Shown here: positions 37,450 through 47,449 of the stretch, piece after piece | How positions within the stretch are numbered: position 1 is the stretch's first letter | How the letters are laid out: each line of letters starts with the position of its first letter | Position numbers and translations under genes: made by a program | Assembly (NCBI RefSeq): GCF_016735495.2 | Contig: NZ_JAERQY020000001.1 | Coordinates: forward strand, 744,001 to 808,000 | DNA length: 64,000 nt | Direction of reading: 5' to 3' | Source: Lysobacter sp. MMG2 | GTDB taxonomy: Bacteria > Pseudomonadota > Gammaproteobacteria > Xanthomonadales > Xanthomonadaceae | The notes under the pieces: generated by a model | What the model was told of the DNA's origin: nothing | Database searches by the model: none | The model's input: the letters and a program-made list of their open reading frames with translations, nothing else

Positions 37450-40308
37450 ATGAACGCCGGCATTCCCCCGCCGAACGCACAGGTCGACGACCGCGAACGC
37501 GCCCTGCGCGAAAGCGAGCTGCGCCTGCAGCAAGTGCTCGACAACACCTCCGCCGCCGTGTTTGCCAAGGACCGCGCGGGCCGCTACCTGTTCGTCAACC
37601 GCGAGTTCGAACGCCTGACCGGCCGCGATGCCGACGCGCTCATCGGCCGCAACGACCGCGACATCTTTCCGCCGGACATGGCCGCCGCGCTGCGCCGCAA
37701 CGACATGCGCGTGCTGCTGGAGGCGCGCGCGATGGAGTTCGAGGAAAGCGGCGTGTTCGCCGGCGAGCAGCGCACGTTCCTGTCGGCCAAGTTCCCGCTG
37801 CTGGACATGGACCAGATGCCCTACGCCGTGTGCGGCATCGCCACCGACATCACCCTGCGCAAACAGGTCGAGACCGCGCTGAGCAGTTCCGCGCTCGCCG
37901 TCTCGCGCGCTTACGGCCGCGATCTGTTCGTCGAGTTGTCGCGTTACCTGGCGGCGATCCTCGACGTGGACGTGGCCTTCATCGCCCAGATGCGTCCGGA
38001 CGATCCGGCGACGATGCATGTGCTGGCGTTCGTCGCCGATGGCGTGCCGCGCGAGCACTACGACTACGGGCTGGCCGGTACGGCGTGCGAGACCGTCGTG
38101 GGCCACGGCTTCCGCCTGTATCCGGCGGCGCTGGGTTCACTGTTCCCGCTCGACACCGACTTCATCGACATGGAGGCCGAAGGCTACGCCGGCTTCCCGC
38201 TCAACGATTCGCAGGGCCGGCCCATCGGCATCGTCTCGATCATGTCGCGGCGACCGCTGGAGCAGCCCGAGTTCATCGAATCGGTGATGAAGATCTTCGC
38301 CGTGCGCGCGGTCGCGGAGATCGAACGGCTGCGCGCCGACCAGGCGCTGGCGACGTCACAGAGCAGCTACCGACAGATCTTCGAAGCCAGCGAGGATGCG
38401 ATCTTCGTCCACGACGTCGACACCTTCCGCATCGTCGACGTGAACCCGAAGGCCTGTGCGCAGTTCGGCTACACGCACGACGAGATGCTGGAGATGGACA
38501 TGGACCGCCTGGGCACCGGCGAGCCGCCCTACAGCGGTGCCGATGCGGCCGCGCACCTGGCGCGTGCGCGCAGCGAAGGCTCGGCGGGTTTCGAGTGGCA
38601 CCGCCGCAACAAGGACGGCAGCCTCCACTGGGACGAGGTGTTCCTCAAGGTCGCCAACATCGGCGGCGCGCCGCGCATCCTCGCCTTCACGCGCGACATC
38701 ACCGAGCGAAAACTGGCCGAAGCCTCCGCATGCCGGAACGCCGAGCACCTGCGCGCCACGGTCAATGCCGCGCTGGACTGCATCATCGCGATGGACGAGC
38801 GCGGCACCATCATCAAGTTCAATCCCGCCGCGGAAGCGTGCTTCGGCATCCCCGAGCGCGATGCGCTGGGACGCTCGCTGGCCGAGACGATCATCCCCGA
38901 GCGCTTCCGCGAACGGCACCAGTTCGGCCTGCGCCGCTATCTGGAAGGCGGCCCGGGACCCGTGCTCAAGAAGCGGCTGGAGGTCGTGGCCCAGCGCGCG
39001 GACGGCAGCGAGTTTCCGGCCGAACTCGCCATCGGCGTGGACGACAGTCCCGCGGGCAAGACCTTCATCGGCTACCTGCGCGACATCACCGAACGCACCG
39101 AAGCCGAGGAGCGCCGTCGCCGCCTGGAAGCCCAGCTGCTGCAGGCCAAGAAGATGGAAGCGCTGGGCCATCTCACCGGCGGTATCGCGCACGACTTCAA
39201 CAACCTTCTCGCCAGCATCATGGGCTACGTCGCGCTCGCGCACGAACGCAGCGACGACGGCGAGGACACGCGCCTGTCGGGTTACCTCGACCAGGCCTTG
39301 CAATCCTGCGAACGCGCGCGCGATCTGATCCAGCAGATGCTCATGTTCAGTCGCGGCCAGAAGGGCCAGGCGCAGGCGATGGACGTGGCCGGCTGCATCG
39401 AGCAGAACCTCGCGGTGCTCCAGCCGACGCTGACCGAAGGCATCGAAGTCGAACAGGACGTGCAGCCCGGCGTGAGCGCGGTGGAGTTCGATCCGGTGCA
39501 GCTGGGCCAGGTGCTGCTCAACCTGTGCGTGAACGCGTGCGACGCAATGCAGGGCGAAGGACGCCTGCGGCTCGGGCTGTCCGATGTGCGCATCGAAGCC
39601 ACGCAATGCGCCGCATGTCGGCAACCGGTGGAAGGCGAATTCGTCGAGCTGCGCGTCGCCGACACCGGCCCGGGCATCGCACCGGCGGTGCTGGAGCGCA
39701 TGTTCGATCCGTTCTTTTCCACCAAACCGCCCGGCAAGGGCGCGGGCATGGGGCTGGCGACGGTGCACGGCATCGTCCATGAGCACGGCGGGCATTTGCT
39801 GGTGGATACGTCGCCGGGGCAAGGCACCGCGTTCCGCGTGCTGCTGCCGGCCTGCTCGGGCGCGGCGAGGCCGCGCATGTCGCGACGCCGCTCCGACCGC
39901 TCCGGCGTGCCGCGCCGCGAGGGACGCGTGCTGGTGGTGGACGACGAACACAGCGTCGGCGAGTTCATGTGCGAACTGCTGTCGAGCTGGGGACTGGAGG
40001 CGGACTTCGTCTCCACGCCGGAGCTTGCGCTGTCGCGCGTGGGCGAATCGCCGGCGCATTACCGCCTGCTCATCACCGACCATTCGATGCCGTCGATGAC
40101 CGGCGTGCAGCTTGCGCAGGCGCTGGAGGCCATCGCGCCGCAGCTGCCCGTGCTGCTGTACACCGGGCTGGCGGACCGGATTCGCGAGCCGTCGCTGCCG
40201 GCGAACATGCTGCGCACGGTGCTGCGCAAGCCGATCGACCACGCGCGGCTGTCGCGCATCGTGGGTGATGTGCTCGGTGAACAGGGCATCGGTGGCGAAG
40301 CCGCGTAA
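37450..40308 (+). CDS. Multi-sensor hybrid histidine kinase (PAS-GAF-PAS-PAS-HK-REC)
   Basis: The 952-residue cytoplasmic kinase has, in order: PAS (residues about 20-140, VLDNTSAAVFAKDRAGRYLF), GAF (150-300), PAS (305-425, YRQIFEASEDAIFVHDV), PAS (435-555, ATVNAALDCIIAMDERGTII), a HisKA-type motif LTGGIAHDFNNLLASIMG with His near 580, a HATPase with ADTGPGIAP and GKGAGMGLATVHG, and a C-terminal receiver (about 823-945, VLVVDDEHSVGE, LITDHSMPSMTG). It lacks membrane segments, so it should sense an internal signal. The single-domain regulator gene follows 118 bases later and may be its phosphotransfer partner. Confidence 0.9.
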   Translation: MNAGIPPPNAQVDDRERALRESELRLQQVLDNTSAAVFAKDRAGRYLFVNREFERLTGRDADALIGRNDRDIFPPDMAAALRRNDMRVLLEARAMEFEESGVFAGEQRTFLSAKFPLLDMDQMPYAVCGIATDITLRKQVETALSSSALAVSRAYGRDLFVELSRYLAAILDVDVAFIAQMRPDDPATMHVLAFVADGVPREHYDYGLAGTACETVVGHGFRLYPAALGSLFPLDTDFIDMEAEGYAGFPLNDSQGRPIGIVSIMSRRPLEQPEFIESVMKIFAVRAVAEIERLRADQALATSQSSYRQIFEASEDAIFVHDVDTFRIVDVNPKACAQFGYTHDEMLEMDMDRLGTGEPPYSGADAAAHLARARSEGSAGFEWHRRNKDGSLHWDEVFLKVANIGGAPRILAFTRDITERKLAEASACRNAEHLRATVNAALDCIIAMDERGTIIKFNPAAEACFGIPERDALGRSLAETIIPERFRERHQFGLRRYLEGGPGPVLKKRLEVVAQRADGSEFPAELAIGVDDSPAGKTFIGYLRDITERTEAEERRRRLEAQLLQAKKMEALGHLTGGIAHDFNNLLASIMGYVALAHERSDDGEDTRLSGYLDQALQSCERARDLIQQMLMFSRGQKGQAQAMDVAGCIEQNLAVLQPTLTEGIEVEQDVQPGVSAVEFDPVQLGQVLLNLCVNACDAMQGEGRLRLGLSDVRIEATQCAACRQPVEGEFVELRVADTGPGIAPAVLERMFDPFFSTKPPGKGAGMGLATVHGIVHEHGGHLLVDTSPGQGTAFRVLLPACSGAARPRMSRRRSDRSGVPRREGRVLVVDDEHSVGEFMCELLSSWGLEADFVSTPELALSRVGESPAHYRLLITDHSMPSMTGVQLAQALEAIAPQLPVLLYTGLADRIREPSLPANMLRTVLRKPIDHARLSRIVGDVLGEQGIGGEAA

Positions 40309-40426
40309 CCGCGTCCACCGCTCATACGCGGCGACGCGCTCCGTGAATCCGCAAGGTTGACCCTGTCGTCACGACCGCGTGCGGCACCATGCAGGCCGTG
40401 TTCGGCGATGTGGCGGAAACGAGGTG

Positions 40427-40792
40427 ATGAAAGCCAACGTCCTGATGGTCGAGGACGAAGCGTATCTGGCGATGGCCCTGGAAGACCTGCTGACCGACGC
40501 GGGCTATCACGTGCTCGGCGCGGCGCGCCTGTCGGATGCGCTGGAGATCGCCGATCACGAGCACCTCGACGTCGCCCTGCTCGACATCAACGTGCAGGGC
40601 GAGGCGGTGTATCCGCTCGCCAGCCGCCTGCGCGAGCAGGGCGTTCCGTTCGTATTCGCCTCCGCCTACTCCGAACGCAACATCCCGCAGGATTTCCGCG
40701 ATTGTCAGATCGTGCAGAAGCCGTACACGTCGGAGCGGATCATCGAGGCGGTGGAGTCGATGCTGGAGGGTGGGAAGGCGCAGGCGCATTGA
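40427..40792 (+). CDS. Single-domain response regulator
   Basis: The 121-residue protein is a receiver only: acidic D10 in NVLMVEDEAY, phospho-acceptor D53 in VALLDINVQGEAVYP, Lys in IVQKPY. It has no output domain, so it acts as a phosphotransfer or binding partner. GAGG before the ATG at 40427 sets the start. It follows the hybrid kinase by 118 bases. The sequence type (DINVQGEAV) is like stand-alone receivers paired with HWE/PAS kinases. Confidence 0.88.
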   Translation: MKANVLMVEDEAYLAMALEDLLTDAGYHVLGAARLSDALEIADHEHLDVALLDINVQGEAVYPLASRLREQGVPFVFASAYSERNIPQDFRDCQIVQKPYTSERIIEAVESMLEGGKAQAH

Positions 40793-40824
40793 GGCGGTGC
40801 GCGCAGCGCCGCAAGTTCCTCCAT

Positions 40825-40965
40825 GCCCCTTCTCCCCTTGCGGGAGAAGGTGCCCTCGAAGGGGCGGAAGAGGGGCGCGCGTAGCGCGTGCTCTAACGCG
40901 GCCCTACCCCTCTCCCTGGCCGCCTTCGGCGGCCTGTCCCTCTCCCGCAAGGGGAGAGGGGAAGC
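40825..40965. repeat. Family B repeats between regulator and aminopeptidase genes
   Basis: CCCCTTCTCCCCTTGCGGGAGAAGG (with a partial stem) and, from 40905, CCCCTCTCCCTGGCCGCC...GGGGAGAGGGG. No gene lies in this 208-base gap. Confidence 0.75.
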
Positions 40966-41000
40966 GCTCGGGTGTCGGCGCTCGTTGCTGCGTGGTCGCC

Positions 41001-43661
41001 CTACTTGCCCTGCTTCCCCAACCAAGCATCCACCGCCGGCAACCGCTCCTGCTTCACCTTCACGCGATAGGCGATGTTCGCCATCGCCGTTTCCGAAGCG
41101 CGGCGCGAGCTCTCGGCCACGTGCGCCTGCGCATACGCACGCACCTTCCCGATCATCGCCGGATCCAGCGAGTTGTTCGCCAGGCGCGGGTAATAGCGTG
41201 CGCGCGAAGTGGAATCGACCTTCGCATCCACCTGCGCCAGGTGCGCGACGGCGAAATCGAATGCGAGGTCAGGATGCAGCGAAGCCACCGTGCGGATCAT
41301 GCTGGCGCTGTTGGTGGCGCCGGGTTCGTCGGTGAGCGCCAGTTCCAGCGCGCGCTTCGCCAACGCCGGATCCTGCGCGGAGGACAGCAGCGAATAGAGC
41401 TCGTCCTTCACCAGCGGCGTCTTTTCCGCCTGCGCCGCCGCATGCAGTCGATCCCACGTCGCCGCGTCGGCATGGCGCGCGACCACGCCCAGCACGCTGC
41501 GGCGCAGTTCGCCCGGCAGCGCCTTGGGATCGCGATCCTGCGCGGCGTAACGGCGGCGGGATTCTTCGACGACCGTGCGGTCGCCCAGCGCGCCGAGTGC
41601 TTCGATGAGGTCGGTGCGCAGGATCTTCACGGGGTCGGATTCGCCCGTCGCCGCGTCCCAGCCCACGCGCGCGAACACCGGCGCCAGCTGCGCGATCGCG
41701 AACGCGCGGAACGTCGCCTGGCGCGCGGCGTCGCCGTCGTAATAGGCGTCCAGGCTGCGCAGCGTGCCCGCGATGTCGCCCCAGATCTGCGGATCGGCGT
41801 CGCGCGGCGTGGCCTTCACCAGGTCCAGGTAATCCGACGGCGACTGCAGCCCCGCCATGCCCAGAGCCCACACGTCGTTCATCACGCCGAGCTGGTCGAT
41901 CGGATCCAGCCGCGTGAAGCCCTTGCGGATCGCGGCGAACTGCGACGCGTCGTAGAGCGTGCGGTAATAACCGCTCTGCCCGGCGTTCACGATCACCGGC
42001 CCGCAGCCGGGCACGTCGATGCGGCCCTGCCCGCCTTCCACGATCGTGCGCACGGCATCGGCGCCGGGCACCTGCACGATCACGGGCACGCGCCAGCGCA
42101 GCGGCTGCTTGCCGGGGCGATCGCGCGTGAATTCGTCCTGCGTGAGCGTGAGCGAGGTCTTGCCGCCCTCGCATTTGTCCGCGGCCACGCGCAGCAGCGG
42201 AATGCCCGGCTGCAGCGTGAAGTCGTGCGCGAGGTCCAGCACCGGCTTGCCCGCGGCAGCCTGGATCTCACGCCACAGGTCGTCGGACACCGTGTTGCCG
42301 TACGCGTGCGCCTTCATGTAGTTGCGCACGCCTTCGCGCCAGGCATCGGCGCCGACGTACCCTTCGAGCATGCGGATCACCGCGCTGCCCTTCTGGTAGG
42401 TGATCGCATCGAACGCCTGGCTCGCCTGTTCGACCGTTTCCACGTGCTGCACGACCGGGTGCGTGGTCGCCACCGCGTCCAGCGCCATCGCCGATTCGCG
42501 CGAACCGATGCTTTCCAGCCGCGTGTTCCATTCCGGATGCAGCTTGTCGGTGGTGCGCGAGGCCATCCACGTGGCGAAGCCTTCGTTGAGCCACAAATCG
42601 TCCCACCAGCTCATCGTGACCAGATCGCCGAACCACTGGTGGGCGATCTCGTGCGCGGCCACGGCGAACACGCGCTGCTTGTCGGACTGCGTGGAAATGC
42701 TCGGGTCCAGCAGCAACGTGTGCTCGAAGGTGAAGATGGCGCCCCAGTTCTCCATCGCGCTGAAGAACTGGCTGCCGCCCGGCGAGGCGACGTTGTCGAG
42801 CTTGGGCAACGGGTACGGCGTGCCGAAGTATTGGTTGTACTCGCGCAGCACGTCCACCGAGGAATCCAGCGCGAAGCGCGCCTGGTCGATGGCGCCGCGC
42901 TGCGTGACCACACCCACTTCGACGCCATCGGCCCGCGCGGTGGCGCGTTCGAAATCGCCCACCGAGAGGAACAGCAGGTAGGTGGACATCTTCGGCGACG
43001 GCGCGAACACCACGCGCGTGGTGCCGTCGTGCAGGTCGGTGCTGGACGTGGCGGGCATGTTGCTCACCGCCATCTGCCCGGTCGGCACGGTCGCCTCCAG
43101 AGTGAAGGTGGCCTTGTGCGCGGGCTCGTCCCACGAGGGGATCATGCGGCGCGCGTCGGAGTTCTCGAACTGCGTGAACAGCGCGCGCTTGCGGCCGGCC
43201 TGGGTCTCGTAATCGATGGCGAACAGGCCGTTGGCCTGCGTGCCGATGCGGCCTGTGTATTGCAGCGCGAGTTTGTACGCACCCGGCGCCAGCGGCTGGT
43301 CGAAGCTGAAGGTGGCGGTCTGTGCGGCGGCATCGACGGCGATCTTCGGCGTGAGCGCGCGGCCCTTGCCGCTGGCGGGCACGAGCGAGGCGGAGGAGAA
43401 CGCCATGTCCAGCGCGTTGAGGGTGATGGCCGGCGTGGGCTCCAGAACCTCCAGCGTGATTGTCGCCTTGCCTGCGAGCGTGAGCGCGTCGGCGTTCGGC
43501 GTGATCGCCACGTCGTAATGCGTGGGTCGCACGTTGCGCGGCAGCTGCGTCGTCGTGTCGGCTCGGGTCATGGTCGCAGCGGGGGCGGAGGGCGCCGCCG
43601 GCGAAGCGGCACAGGCGGTGGCCAGGGCCAACGCGACGGCGGAAACCAGAATACGGCGCAT
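41001..43661 (-). CDS. M1 family aminopeptidase, predicted lipoprotein
   Basis: The 886-residue zinc aminopeptidase cuts N-terminal residues from peptides. The exopeptidase motif is FSAMENWG (GAMEN form with Ser), and the zinc site is HEIAH at 337-341 with Glu360 in WLNEGFA, the exact HExxH-x18-E spacing. A signal peptide ends in ATAC (lipobox near residue 18), so the enzyme is in the envelope. The start MRRILV at 43661 is preferred over an in-frame ATG 36 bases before it, which would lengthen the signal. The C-terminal ERAP1-like domain is complete. Stands alone. Confidence 0.94.
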   Translation of the reverse strand: MRRILVSAVALALATACAASPAAPSAPAATMTRADTTTQLPRNVRPTHYDVAITPNADALTLAGKATITLEVLEPTPAITLNALDMAFSSASLVPASGKGRALTPKIAVDAAAQTATFSFDQPLAPGAYKLALQYTGRIGTQANGLFAIDYETQAGRKRALFTQFENSDARRMIPSWDEPAHKATFTLEATVPTGQMAVSNMPATSSTDLHDGTTRVVFAPSPKMSTYLLFLSVGDFERATARADGVEVGVVTQRGAIDQARFALDSSVDVLREYNQYFGTPYPLPKLDNVASPGGSQFFSAMENWGAIFTFEHTLLLDPSISTQSDKQRVFAVAAHEIAHQWFGDLVTMSWWDDLWLNEGFATWMASRTTDKLHPEWNTRLESIGSRESAMALDAVATTHPVVQHVETVEQASQAFDAITYQKGSAVIRMLEGYVGADAWREGVRNYMKAHAYGNTVSDDLWREIQAAAGKPVLDLAHDFTLQPGIPLLRVAADKCEGGKTSLTLTQDEFTRDRPGKQPLRWRVPVIVQVPGADAVRTIVEGGQGRIDVPGCGPVIVNAGQSGYYRTLYDASQFAAIRKGFTRLDPIDQLGVMNDVWALGMAGLQSPSDYLDLVKATPRDADPQIWGDIAGTLRSLDAYYDGDAARQATFRAFAIAQLAPVFARVGWDAATGESDPVKILRTDLIEALGALGDRTVVEESRRRYAAQDRDPKALPGELRRSVLGVVARHADAATWDRLHAAAQAEKTPLVKDELYSLLSSAQDPALAKRALELALTDEPGATNSASMIRTVASLHPDLAFDFAVAHLAQVDAKVDSTSRARYYPRLANNSLDPAMIGKVRAYAQAHVAESSRRASETAMANIAYRVKVKQERLPAVDAWLGKQGK

Positions 43662-44182
43662 CGTTCGACAGCCTCGTGATCGGAAGGTGGACAGCACAGT
43701 GCCAGAGCGCGAGTGTGCCCGTCCTGCCCGGTCGCTGCTGCACCGCGGATGAGGCGTGAGTCACTTTCTTGCAAGGTGGCGGGATGCTTGCGCTGCTGGC
43801 CGCCTGCCCTCACCCCAACCCCTCTCCCGCGGGCGGGAGAGGGCTGGAGGACCCGTCATCCCGGCGAAGGCCGGGACCCAGGCTGTCACCCTGTCCGCTG
43901 CCTCACGTCGTTCCAGCGAACGCTGGGTCTTTTGGGCCGCCGCACGGCGGCACTATCCATTTTTGCCGTGGCTGTTCACAGGCATAGGGGAAGCGTGAAA
44001 AGTCCCTGGAGAGTGCCGCCGTGCGGCGGCCCAAAAGCCCCGCCTTCGCGGGAATGACGGTGAACGGGCCCGATTCATCTACCCCACCCGCCGCCCCTCC
44101 CCTTCGCGCAAAGTTGACGCGCAGGCAACGAAACGCCGCGCACCCTCGCGCTACCTGAGACACACAACCCTGGGAGGGCGCG
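43662..44182. repeat. Gene-free spacer with family A and B repeats
   Basis: No gene is supported. A family B palindrome with CCTCACCCCAACCCC at about 43808-43842 is followed by family A copies (43855-43885, 43908-43935, 44041-44062) and two copies of the linked GTGCCGCC/GGCGGCAC element (43941-43955, 44013-44035). Upstream of the EF-hand gene there is GGGAGGG as ribosome site but no obvious promoter. Confidence 0.75.
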
Positions 44183-44608
44183 ATGAAATCAGGACTCACG
44201 ATGACGGTGCTGCTGGGCTCGCTGCTGCTGGTTCCGGCCGCCGCGATGGCCGGCGACAAGGCCAAAATGGATACCAACGGCGACGGCTCCGTCAGCGCGG
44301 CCGAACATGCCGCAGGCGCGAAGGCGATGTTCACTTCGATGGACGCCAACAGCGACGGCAACGTCACCGCCGCCGAGATGGATGTGCGTCACGCCGCCAA
44401 AGCCGCCGGCAAGCCGGACCGGATGAAGATGACCTCCGCCGAGAAGATCAAGACGATCGACACCAACGGCGACGGCCAGCTGTCGGCCGCCGAACACGCC
44501 GCCGGTTCGCAGGCGATGTTCACCAAGATGGACGCCAACGGCGACGGCAATCTCACCGCGGCCGAAATGAAGGCCGGGCACGAGGCCGCGATGGCTGGCA
44601 CTCGCTGA
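44183..44608 (+). CDS. Exported EF-hand calcium-binding protein
   Basis: The 141-residue protein has a signal peptide (VLLGSLLLVPAAAMAGD, cut near residue 24) and four EF-hand loops: DTNGDGSVSAAE, DANSDGNVTAAE, DTNGDGQLSAAE and DANGDGNLTAAE. All have Asp at positions 1, 5-like acidic/Asn and Glu at 12, so calcium binding in the periplasm is credible. The two halves look like an internal duplication. Strong ribosome site GGGAGGG before the ATG at 44183. The role is unknown; a Ca2+ buffer or sensor is inferred. Confidence 0.9.
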   Translation: MKSGLTMTVLLGSLLLVPAAAMAGDKAKMDTNGDGSVSAAEHAAGAKAMFTSMDANSDGNVTAAEMDVRHAAKAAGKPDRMKMTSAEKIKTIDTNGDGQLSAAEHAAGSQAMFTKMDANGDGNLTAAEMKAGHEAAMAGTR

Positions 44609-44745
44609 CGCACCACGCAACTCGCTCTTCCTTCTCCCCTGTATGGAGAAGGTGCCCGCACATTAGGGAGGAGGTAGTGCGCGGCTTGCGGCGCTGCGCG
44701 TTCGAACGCGCAGCGCCTGACATGGCTTCGCATCGGAACAGCACC

Positions 44746-46224
44746 CTACGGCGGTGAGGGCCGGGATATTGCAGTGAATGTACGTTGGTTCGGGCACAAA
44801 TCGGGCGATTTGATCCCGGATACCGGCGTTAGAAGGTATCGCGTCAATGTCACTCCGTCTTGCGTTCGAATGGCTGCATGAGTGGCTTCGACCGTTTCAA
44901 AGAGGCTTGAGGCTGTCCCAGAGGTCGCCTCCGACCGCCTTGCCCGCTCGATCAAGAGGCCGGGGGCGGTGCACAACTCGGTAGGGAAAGCGCCACGGAA
45001 GCCGTAGCGCTGCAGTTGAGCCACGGACCAGACGCGCTCTTGCGGAAAACGAAGCGCGAGCGATCCGGTTCGAGCGTAGTCGGTCGTGGCGATCCATGTT
45101 GCGCCCGTTTCCTCGAGCAGTTCAGCGATGGCATCTTGGGTCGCTGCCCATCCGCGCGCTTGGTTGGGTGGATTGTCGGCCGTGCCGATCGGGGTGACCG
45201 GGTTGAAGGCGGTCGCGACCAAACCGACGCTCATCAACAGTGCGATGACGAGGGTGGCCGTGGTCCAAAGCCGCGGCGACTGCGCTTGAGCTAGGCCAAA
45301 GGCCGCAGGAATGGCGAAGAGCGCCTGCAGCGGCACAATCCAATTGGCTTGAACTGGCGCATGTGTCGCGTGATAGGCGAAGTAGAGCAGGAGCGGAACA
45401 GAGCTCCAGACCAGCAGCATGCTGTCTTTTGGCGGGGCCTTGAGAGCTCGGAAGGCGAACCAGGAGACCCATGGTGTCGGCGCCAGGAGCAGGAGCGCGG
45501 CATATTCCCCGAGATATCGGGGCGAGAAGCCGGAGGCGACGAGGCGCGCGCCTTGGCGTTCCAAGCCGAGCCAATCGTTTTGCAGGTTCCAGAAAAGATA
45601 GGGCAGAAGCGGCAGAATCGCCGCCGCCATGGCCATATAAGGCAGACGTGTGAGCAGGTACGCGCGGCCCTTTGGCGTAGCAATCAGGTACGCCAACAAC
45701 CCGAAGGCCACAAAGGCATTGGTGAACTTCGACAGGCCGCCGAACCCGATGATCAGACCTGTGCAGACCCACCATAGTGTCGCCGAACGTGTGTCTGGGG
45801 GCGTGTTGGTCGAACGGAGCGCGGCCCAAAGTGCCGCGACCCAGAATAGGGTTGAGGGTGCGTCGGGCGTGGCGAAACTGCCCAGAGCGAAGACAAGCAG
45901 GCTGAGGTTGTAGAGCGCTGTCGCCAGCACTGGCAGGCCCGCAGCACCACCGGACATGCGCCGAGCCATATCGCCCACGAGGTATCCCGAGGCGACAAAA
46001 CCCATCACCGAAAACAGGCGGATGCCGAGCGCGGTTTCACCGAAGAGGTGGGTTCCCATGCGGATCATGTAGGCGATCATGGGCGGATGATCGTAATACC
46101 CAAGCGCCAGATCGCGGGCCCACAGCGCGTAGTAGGCTTCATCATCAAAGAGGGGCACCCATGCGGCGATGGCGAGGTGAACGGCAAGAAACGACAGCGA
46201 CATGGTGAAAACGGAAAGCCGCAT
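44746..46224 (-). CDS. GT39-type glycosyltransferase (ArnT-like), polyprenyl-phosphate sugar donor
   Basis: The 492-residue membrane protein has about 12 hydrophobic segments and the GT-C first-loop signature FDDEAYYALWARDL followed by YYDHPPMIAYMI. GT39 enzymes transfer a sugar from a polyprenyl phosphate carrier to lipid A, a glycan or protein outside the membrane. The gene has visibly lower GC than its neighbours and sits with a GT2-GtrA gene and a PAP2 gene on the same strand, so the three probably make, flip and transfer one sugar. The last residues (TAISRPSPP) run into resident-looking sequence. Acceptor unknown. Confidence 0.85.
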   Translation of the reverse strand: MRLSVFTMSLSFLAVHLAIAAWVPLFDDEAYYALWARDLALGYYDHPPMIAYMIRMGTHLFGETALGIRLFSVMGFVASGYLVGDMARRMSGGAAGLPVLATALYNLSLLVFALGSFATPDAPSTLFWVAALWAALRSTNTPPDTRSATLWWVCTGLIIGFGGLSKFTNAFVAFGLLAYLIATPKGRAYLLTRLPYMAMAAAILPLLPYLFWNLQNDWLGLERQGARLVASGFSPRYLGEYAALLLLAPTPWVSWFAFRALKAPPKDSMLLVWSSVPLLLYFAYHATHAPVQANWIVPLQALFAIPAAFGLAQAQSPRLWTTATLVIALLMSVGLVATAFNPVTPIGTADNPPNQARGWAATQDAIAELLEETGATWIATTDYARTGSLALRFPQERVWSVAQLQRYGFRGAFPTELCTAPGLLIERARRSEATSGTASSLFETVEATHAAIRTQDGVTLTRYLLTPVSGIKSPDLCPNQRTFTAISRPSPP

Positions 46225-46327
46225 CAGAAAAGTTGCCTTTACCGAAGAACGCCGTGTTGCTGAGCCCCCGAAAGCCGCAATGCTCCGAACTTAGCCTTCC
46301 GCTCTTGGCTGTTTGTTATGAGATTGA

Positions 46328-47449
46328 TTAGTCGCCAAAGCGATATGCCACCCGCGTTCGTCCACGAGTGCGCCATGTAACCAGTGAAGAAGCAACAAAA
46401 TTCCAAAGTGCGCCGGCAATCGCGCCGGCGATACTCGCCAGGGCCCAGAACGGCAGGGCCGCAAAGGAAAGATTGGCCACACCCACATTCATGACCGCAC
46501 CCAGCGCACAGACTGCGTAGAAACTCAGCAATCCTCGCCAGATTGCGCGCCCGCGCAGAGCGCGGTCCCGATAGGTGATCAAGTTGTTCCACAGGAAATT
46601 CGAATTGATGGCTACGAACACCCCAAAGGCCTGCGCCAACGCAAACTGATCTACCAGAAAGGCCAGCGCAATCTTGACAGCAAGAAGCTGCACGAAGATG
46701 CCCGTGAAGCCGACGGTGCAGAACAGTACGAACCGCGTCGATACGAGTCCGCCAGTCTTGCGGACCACCAGCAGCGACAAGAATTCGAGAGCGACAGCGG
46801 AATCCATCTTGGATTCTCCGGCGTGACGCGACCGAAACGTGTAGGGGATTTCATGCGTCTTCCATCGCCCTGCAGACGCGGCCAGCATGTCGGCGAGGAT
46901 CTTGAACCCTTCGCCTTGTAGGGATGTGATCACCTCATTGAAAGACAGGCGGCGCACCATGAAAAACCCGCTGATCGGATCAGAGGCCGCGATGTTCAGC
47001 ATACGCCGTGTCAGGGCTGTCGCACGATCGCTGCCCCATCGCCGGATACGGGACAGACCACGCCCATTCGACCCTCCGTCAATGTTGCGACTGCCGATCA
47101 CGATGTCCAATTCGTCATCCCCCCGCAACGCATCAAGCATGGGTGCAAGCCGGGTTTCGTCATGCTGCAAGTCCGCATCGATCACGGCGCAAAACGGGGA
47201 CGTGGAGGACAGGATGCCTTCGATACAGGCCCCGGCGAGGCCCCGCCGCCCGATCCGTTGGATTACGCGGACATTGTCGAATTCCAGGGCCAGGGAACGC
47301 ACTTCCTCAGCCGTGCCATCGGGGCTGTCATCGTCCACATAGATCGCCTCCCATGACTGCCCGTCAAGCGCGACACGCAACAGATCGAACAGCCGCCGAA
47401 CATTGTCCTTTTCGTTGAATGTGGGGATTACGACGCTCAGGTCATGCAT
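46328..47449 (-). CDS. GT2 polyprenyl-phosphate glycosyltransferase fused to GtrA domain
   Basis: The 373-residue protein has an N-terminal DPM1-type GT2 domain (VVIPTFNEKDN, YVDDDSPDGT, VIDADLQHDE, GSRNIDGG; residues 1-235) and a C-terminal GtrA domain with four membrane segments (residues about 240-360, KIALAFLVDQFALAQAFGVF, NFLWNNLITYRDRAL). It is expected to link a sugar to undecaprenyl phosphate and to help flip it. The gene overlaps the PAP2 gene by 13 bases. Lower GC than average for the window; it belongs to the same probable acquired segment. Confidence 0.88.
   Translation of the reverse strand: MHDLSVVIPTFNEKDNVRRLFDLLRVALDGQSWEAIYVDDDSPDGTAEEVRSLALEFDNVRVIQRIGRRGLAGACIEGILSSTSPFCAVIDADLQHDETRLAPMLDALRGDDELDIVIGSRNIDGGSNGRGLSRIRRWGSDRATALTRRMLNIAASDPISGFFMVRRLSFNEVITSLQGEGFKILADMLAASAGRWKTHEIPYTFRSRHAGESKMDSAVALEFLSLLVVRKTGGLVSTRFVLFCTVGFTGIFVQLLAVKIALAFLVDQFALAQAFGVFVAINSNFLWNNLITYRDRALRGRAIWRGLLSFYAVCALGAVMNVGVANLSFAALPFWALASIAGAIAGALWNFVASSLVTWRTRGRTRVAYRFGD

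Noticed and set aside
40536-43679. A 1047-codon frame antisense to the M1 aminopeptidase
   Set aside because: Same reason: composition is that of a GC-rich shadow, and the opposite strand encodes a complete zinc peptidase.
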